Shown here: one piece after another, positions 59,779 to 64,000 of the stretch
Position numbering within the stretch: position 1 is the first letter of the stretch
How the letters are laid out: each line of letters opens with the position of its first letter
Assembly (NCBI GenBank): GCA_049966155.1
Contig: JBMFVE010000001.1
Location: 1-64,000 of the forward strand
Origin: JBMFVE01 sp049966155
GTDB taxonomy: Bacteria; Bacteroidota; Ignavibacteria; Kryptoniales; JAKASW01
Direction: 5' to 3'
DNA: 64,000 nt
Translations under genes and position numbers: made by a program
Notes under the pieces: generated by a model
Database searches by the model: none
What the model saw: only the letters and a program-made list of their open reading frames with translations
Told to the model about the DNA's origin: nothing

Positions 59779-60480
59779 TTAAATCTTTCCGTACCTGTCT
59801 TTGACTGTATGAAGAAATTCCGACACCCGGCGGGCATGTTCAAGATTATGTCCATCTTTTTCAAAACGATCAAGAAGTATTCTCAGGCCATTTATGTCGC
59901 CCATGCTGTAGTGCCGTTCCAGCGTAAAAAGCATTGAATTTAAAGGAGACGATATCTTCATCGCAGTCTCAAACGGGTTCCCGGAATTAAAAGAATCAAA
60001 CAACTCCAGATGAGGCTTTTTAACGCCTATTAAATTCAGGTGGTCTGCCGGATCAGGAGCAAGAACAATCACATCATCATCAAGATTTAAAAGCTCATAA
60101 GTATGTCTGAAAATATTTATGGGCAAAAGTGCAGCATCAACATCCGCAAAAATAACACGTCTGTTCCCTTCAGAAAACACATTTTCAATTGCGTTCGCAG
60201 CCCTATCAGAATATCTGTTCCCCGTTGCAGGCCTGAGTTTAAAGTCAAAGCTTGCATGACGAAACACATGCTCAAAATCCGAACGGGCATCAGCAGGTTC
60301 AAAATATATATATGGATGCGCATGAACTTCTAAAGCCAATCGCTCCGCCAGATCAAAAAGCAAAGACGCGTGCAGCTCGGCTGCCTCCTCCATTGTCAGA
60401 GGGGGTACAAAGTTGGTTTTTACCTCTTTGGGAAGGGGTGTTCGGGAAACTACGACCACTGCTTTATCTTTCATATGCAT
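59779..60480 (-). CDS. DUF2064-like glycosyltransferase-A fold protein with altered active site
   Basis: A protein of about 233 residues matching the DUF2064/TIGR04282 family: VVVVSRTPLPKEVKTNFVPPLTMEEAAELHASLLFDLAERL aligns with the family's VF.K.P.PG.VKTRL.P start. However, the family's metal/substrate motif G[ST]D.P is FADVDAA here, and DGGYYLIG has become ADHLNLIG. It may therefore be inactive or act on something else. The frame opens at 60534 but the ATGs at 60480 and 60474 give the family start; neither has a clear ribosome site. It lies 17 bases upstream of nadD. Confidence 0.75.
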   Translation of the reverse strand: MHMKDKAVVVVSRTPLPKEVKTNFVPPLTMEEAAELHASLLFDLAERLALEVHAHPYIYFEPADARSDFEHVFRHASFDFKLRPATGNRYSDRAANAIENVFSEGNRRVIFADVDAALLPINIFRHTYELLNLDDDVIVLAPDPADHLNLIGVKKPHLELFDSFNSGNPFETAMKISSPLNSMLFTLERHYSMGDINGLRILLDRFEKDGHNLEHARRVSEFLHTVKDRYGKI

Positions 60481-60625
60481 AAAAAAGTTAAATTCGATGA
60501 GCCTAATATTCAAGCAGGTAAGTGATTGAATCACTGATTATCAGATTGAAAATGAAAGCATTCTTTGTTATGTTTTAATTAGAGTATTAGCAAACTCTCC
60601 AGCACCAAATGGATATTCAGAACAT

Positions 60626-62470
60626 ATGTTTTCCTCTTCAGACAATACTGTTGAAATAGTCAGACAGGCAACGGACATAGTTGATATAATATCACGTTAC
60701 GTCCATCTACAAAAGAGAGGACGCAACTATGTCGGACTTTGCCCTTTTCATTCTGAGAAAACTCCGTCTTTTAATGTAAACAGGGAAAAAGGACTTTATT
60801 ATTGCTTTGGCTGCGGCGCTGGTGGAAACGTATTTACATTCCTTACGCAGTATGAACATATATCGTTTGGAGAGGCGTTGAGACAGCTTGCGCAGCAAGC
60901 GGGAATTCAGTTGCCCGAGTATGGCTCATCTAAACAAAGTGCCGTTGACCTGATATATCAGGCCAATGAGGCAGCCGCTCGTTTTTATCAGAGCATTTTG
61001 TTTTCAAAAGAAGGGAGAACCGCACTTAATTACCTTCAACGGGAAAGGCATCTATCCGAAGAGACAATAAAGAAATTTGTCATAGGTTACGCGCCGGACA
61101 GGTGGGATTCCCTTACGAATTTTTTTAAATCAAGAGGGACACCATTGGACGTTGCTCAATCAGCAGGGCTCCTGTCCAAAAAGAACGATAGCACGGGTTT
61201 TTTTGACCGATTCCGTGCACGAATAATGTTTCCAATAATATCCACAAGCGGAAGGGTCATTGCTTTTGGGGGACGCACAATAAAACCTGATGAAAAAGCC
61301 AAATACATCAACTCCCCTGAAACACCTGCTTACATTAAAGGCAAAACATTATTTGGGCTTTACCATACAAAGGATTCAATAATAGAAAAAGATGCAGCAA
61401 TACTTGTGGAGGGTTATGCAGACCTTATTGCACTTTACCAGTCGGGAATAAAAAATGTCGTTGCTTCGAGCGGAACAGCACTAACCCCTGACCAGACATA
61501 CCTCATTTCGCGTTATACCAGGAACGTTTACCTGGTTTACGATGCAGATACCGCTGGACAGGAAGCGTCCATCCGGGGTGCAGAACTCTTACTGGAACAG
61601 GGAATGAATGTGTTCATTGTTCAGCTCCCGCCAGGGGAAGATCCCGACACATTTGTCCTTTCAAAAGGAGCTGAGGCTTTTTTGAACCTTGTAATAAATG
61701 GTACAGACATAGTTGAATTTAAACTTAATTTGCTTACCGGAAGGAAGGATGAAAAATTAGACGAGGCGAAGCTAATTCATTCCATCGTCGACACCCTTTC
61801 CAGGATAGAAGATCCAATTAAGGTAAACCTTTATTCAAAAAAGCTTGCCGAAAAATTTGGGATACGTGAAGAGACAATTTATCAGGAACTTAAGAGGAGA
61901 AAATCACCAAAGGAACATTACAATCTGAGAAAAGAACTGTCCCCTTCTCTGAGGATGTCTGCTGCTGAAAAAGATCTTGTGAACCTGCTGGTCAACATAG
62001 AGCAGTCGCTTTACGACGTCGTTGCTGCACACGTAGGCAGTCTACAAATTCAAAACCCGGTAACAAGAGAAATTATTAACCAGATAATTAAAGCACGAAA
62101 CGAAGGAAGAAGCCCCTCTTCAATAATTGACGAGCTATCCTCGGAGGAAATGCGCCGAATCTTTGCTGAACTCATATTTGCCACCCCACAGCGAAGCAGG
62201 ATATGGTGGGAAGAAATAAGGCCAGGAAGCGAAACTCCCGACTATTTGAAATGGATTTCTCAATTGCTAATTTCTTTCGAGATGGAACAGCTTGAAGTTG
62301 AACTACGCTTATTGTCTGCAAGAATCTCAGAAGCAGAAAAAAACAATTTAACAGTAGATGAGTACGATAAGCGCTATAGTATCCTTCTTCAGCGTAAAGC
62401 GCTTTTGAGCAGGACATACGGTGACAAGGAACTGCTGGAGAAATATTTCGAATCTATTCGGAGCAAGTGA
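60626..62470 (+). CDS. dnaG: DNA primase DnaG
   Basis: A 614-residue primase. CHC2 zinc finger at ~35-66 with ligands Cys39, His42, Cys60 and Cys63 (LCPFHSEKTPSF, LYYCFGCGAGG), then the TOPRIM core ILVEGYADLIALYQSGIKNVVASSGTALT and VYLVYDADTAGQEAS, and a C-terminal helicase-binding region with long helices. Complete. It is divergent from the DUF2064-like gene; a small intergenic gap holds both promoters. Confidence 0.97.
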   Translation: MFSSSDNTVEIVRQATDIVDIISRYVHLQKRGRNYVGLCPFHSEKTPSFNVNREKGLYYCFGCGAGGNVFTFLTQYEHISFGEALRQLAQQAGIQLPEYGSSKQSAVDLIYQANEAAARFYQSILFSKEGRTALNYLQRERHLSEETIKKFVIGYAPDRWDSLTNFFKSRGTPLDVAQSAGLLSKKNDSTGFFDRFRARIMFPIISTSGRVIAFGGRTIKPDEKAKYINSPETPAYIKGKTLFGLYHTKDSIIEKDAAILVEGYADLIALYQSGIKNVVASSGTALTPDQTYLISRYTRNVYLVYDADTAGQEASIRGAELLLEQGMNVFIVQLPPGEDPDTFVLSKGAEAFLNLVINGTDIVEFKLNLLTGRKDEKLDEAKLIHSIVDTLSRIEDPIKVNLYSKKLAEKFGIREETIYQELKRRKSPKEHYNLRKELSPSLRMSAAEKDLVNLLVNIEQSLYDVVAAHVGSLQIQNPVTREIINQIIKARNEGRSPSSIIDELSSEEMRRIFAELIFATPQRSRIWWEEIRPGSETPDYLKWISQLLISFEMEQLEVELRLLSARISEAEKNNLTVDEYDKRYSILLQRKALLSRTYGDKELLEKYFESIRSK

Positions 62471-62496
62471 CAATTAAAACTTCGTAACCAAATCCA

Positions 62497-62973
62497 ATGG
62501 AAAAGAACCTACTTCCTTATTACAACGGCTGCTACGTTTGCAGCCAGACAAGCCGGTTTGGGTTGCACCAGAGATTTTATATCGAAAACGAAAAGGTCTA
62601 TTCCCATTTTAAACCATCAGTTGACTTTCAGGGATATGAAGGATTTGTACACGGTGGCGTTTTTTCCGCAATTCTTGACGAATCAATGGGCTGGGCTGCA
62701 AGCGTAAAGGTGAGGGGTTTTTGCAAAACCGTTAAGCTGGAAATCAGATTTTCAAAAGAAACTCCCTCTGATAAACTTTATACAATTGAATCAGAATATA
62801 TTAAAACAGTCCGCGGTTTCCTTGAAGCTAAAGGTAAGGTTTATGACGAAGAGGGTGAGGTATATGTCAGAGGGGAAGGAATTTATTATCCAATGTCGCC
62901 CGAGTTCACCAATTGGGCTAAGGATCTTATTACTTATGACGAGAAGACAGTGAGAATATTTGACAAGGAATAA
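62497..62973 (+). CDS. PaaI-type hotdog thioesterase
   Basis: A 158-residue hotdog-fold protein. EGFVHGGVFSAILDESMGWA (~48-67) is the family active-site helix, with Asp as likely catalytic residue; the N-terminus has paired cysteines (CYVCSQTSRFGL), typical of this subfamily. It hydrolyses an acyl-CoA of unknown kind. It is followed after 2 bases by the ferredoxin gene. Confidence 0.9.
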   Translation: MEKNLLPYYNGCYVCSQTSRFGLHQRFYIENEKVYSHFKPSVDFQGYEGFVHGGVFSAILDESMGWAASVKVRGFCKTVKLEIRFSKETPSDKLYTIESEYIKTVRGFLEAKGKVYDEEGEVYVRGEGIYYPMSPEFTNWAKDLITYDEKTVRIFDKE

Positions 62974-62975
62974 AC

Positions 62976-63176
62976 ATGATTGAAATCAACGAAGATAAAT
63001 GCGATTTGTGCGGTTGCTGTGTCGGAGTGTGCCCTGAAAATTGCATAGACCTGACAGAAACAAGAATCTCAATTGACTATGAAATATGCACAAATTGTAG
63101 AAAATGCGAATGGGCCTGTCCTTTTGAAGTGTTTGAATTCAGGAGAGACAAACTTGTTAAAAGGGTGATTGCATGA
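62976..63176 (+). CDS. 2[4Fe-4S] ferredoxin
   Basis: A 66-residue ferredoxin with two CX2CX2CX3C motifs: CDLCGCCVGVCPENC (10-24) and CTNCRKCEWACP (38-49). It is probably the electron donor or coupling protein for the reductase encoded directly downstream; the stop overlaps the next start (ATGA). Confidence 0.95.
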   Translation: MIEINEDKCDLCGCCVGVCPENCIDLTETRISIDYEICTNCRKCEWACPFEVFEFRRDKLVKRVIA

Positions 63177-64000
63177 GAGATTACTACGATATTATTGTGG
63201 TTGGAGCAGGCCCTGCAGGTTCAACTGCTGCAAGATTTGCTGCTGCAAATGGAGCAAAGGTTTTACTCCTCGAAAAGGATAGAGAGATCGGCGTTCCGGT
63301 CAGATGCGGAGAAGCAGTCGACCATGAAGGACTCTCAGAATTCATTGAACCAGGCAACCAGTTTATTTCATCAACCATAAAAAAATTTAAGCTCGTCGCT
63401 CCAAACGGAGCCGTTGTCGAGCCACATATAGAAGGTACGGGATATGTGCTTGACCGACGAATATTTGATTACGAACTCGCGCGAATTGCTGCGGACTGCG
63501 GTACCGAAATTCTCACGAAAGCATATGTCAACGGGGTGCTGAAATCTGACGGAACGGTAAAAGGAGTGAACGTCCTATACAATGGCGAAAAAATCAGTAT
63601 ACAAAGCAAAATTGTAATTGGCGCCGATGGAGTTGAATCCCGTGTTGGACGATGGGCAGGCATCAACACAACTGTATCCATGCATGACATGGAGTCTGCT
63701 GCACAGGTTACTGCAGCAAACATTGATGTTGACCCCGACACATGCTACTTCTACTTTGGTGAAAAGTATGCTCCGGGTGGTTATCTGTGGATTTTCCCAA
63801 AGAAAAATCACACTGCAAATATTGGACTCGGTATCGCAGCAGACCTCAGCAGGAAAAAGCATGCTCAAAAATTTCTGGACGAGTTTATGAAAGAAAAATT
63901 CCCCGATGCACCTGTGCTTAATAAAATTGCGGGTGGAGTTCCCTGCGCTCAAAACCTGAAGCAAATCAGCATGCCCGGATTAATGCTGGTTGGTGATGCT
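63173..64000 (+). CDS. Geranylgeranyl reductase-family flavoprotein (cut by window edge)
   Basis: The first 276 residues of an FAD-dependent reductase. It begins YYDIIVVGAGPAGSTAARFAA (4-24), then LLEKDREIGVPVRCGEAV with the family Cys, ADGVESRVGRWAG near ~145, and MLVGDA at the edge (the second FAD motif). Members reduce isoprenoid chains, for example those of menaquinone, lipids or chlorophyll. The gene next to it for a ferredoxin suggests a ferredoxin-linked enzyme. The isoprenoid substrate cannot be told from this part. Confidence 0.88.
   Translation, partial: MRDYYDIIVVGAGPAGSTAARFAAANGAKVLLLEKDREIGVPVRCGEAVDHEGLSEFIEPGNQFISSTIKKFKLVAPNGAVVEPHIEGTGYVLDRRIFDYELARIAADCGTEILTKAYVNGVLKSDGTVKGVNVLYNGEKISIQSKIVIGADGVESRVGRWAGINTTVSMHDMESAAQVTAANIDVDPDTCYFYFGEKYAPGGYLWIFPKKNHTANIGLGIAADLSRKKHAQKFLDEFMKEKFPDAPVLNKIAGGVPCAQNLKQISMPGLMLVGDA

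Noticed and set aside
1..64000. CRISPR arrays, tRNA or rRNA genes
   Set aside because: No regularly spaced repeats were seen, and the gaps are too short or lack the GTTCRAATC-type tRNA arm.

Overview
The window is a chromosomal segment, mostly dense housekeeping genes, from a Gram-negative member of the Bacteroidota/Chlorobiota/Ignavibacteriota (FCB) group. That placement is inferred from gene content: a PorQ-like type IX secretion/outer-membrane protein, pyruvoyl-dependent arginine decarboxylase, a ptb-buk pair, DUF3467 and DUF5723-like proteins, and an F-type ATP synthase cluster without atpD/atpC. An Ignavibacteria-like bacterium fits best. No rRNA, tRNA or CRISPR array was seen.

Bases 1-3.9 kb are an AT-rich accessory strip on the minus strand. 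It holds an AbiEi/AbiEii toxin-antitoxin pair followed by the 5' part of a type I restriction HsdR-like nuclease-helicase. Next come two gene fossils: the DNA-binding N-terminus of a RhuM/Fic-type protein, and an IS3-family transposase reduced to its two ends. The strip runs directly into a cytochrome c maturation operon, ccmB-C-D-E-F (3.9-8.2 kb), with no ccmA ahead of ccmB and a CcmE of the CXXXY type.

From 8.3 to 19.3 kb a LexA-like repressor that has lost every residue needed for self-cleavage faces a degP/htrA protease gene. After these lies a minus-strand block: DUF971, peroxiredoxin, an unknown protein, ribE, ribD, SAM hydrolase, Gfo/Idh oxidoreductase, dxs, xseB, xseA. From 19.7 to 23.3 kb come a GT9 glycosyltransferase, a DUF3108 protein, a CPBP protease and cdsA. 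Minus-strand priA, a LarC lacking its C-terminal domain, ptb, buk and porQ follow, then two more GT9 genes at 29.8-32.1 kb.

From 32 to 37 kb lie rlmD, a glycerate kinase, DUF2461 and glycyl-tRNA synthetase; smpB, tyrS and pdaD run the other way. At 39.4-46.1 kb a minus-strand cluster runs M23 peptidase, bactofilin, atpZ, atpI, atpB, E, F, H, A, G. After it come murI, glnD and a 1066-residue hybrid histidine kinase. From 53.3 to 59.0 kb are cell-envelope genes of poorly known function: a DUF5723-like barrel, a 706-residue lipoprotein, DUF3467, and a TPR protein with an embedded BamE/OmlA-like module. The window closes with nadD, a degenerate DUF2064 protein, dnaG and a thioesterase-ferredoxin-geranylgeranyl-reductase operon cut by the right edge.

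The observations most worth checking are the non-cleavable LexA, the CXXXY CcmE and missing ccmA, the LarC1-only LarC, the TPR/BamE fusion, and the degraded mobile and defence genes at the left end. I found no system that I can confidently call entirely new.
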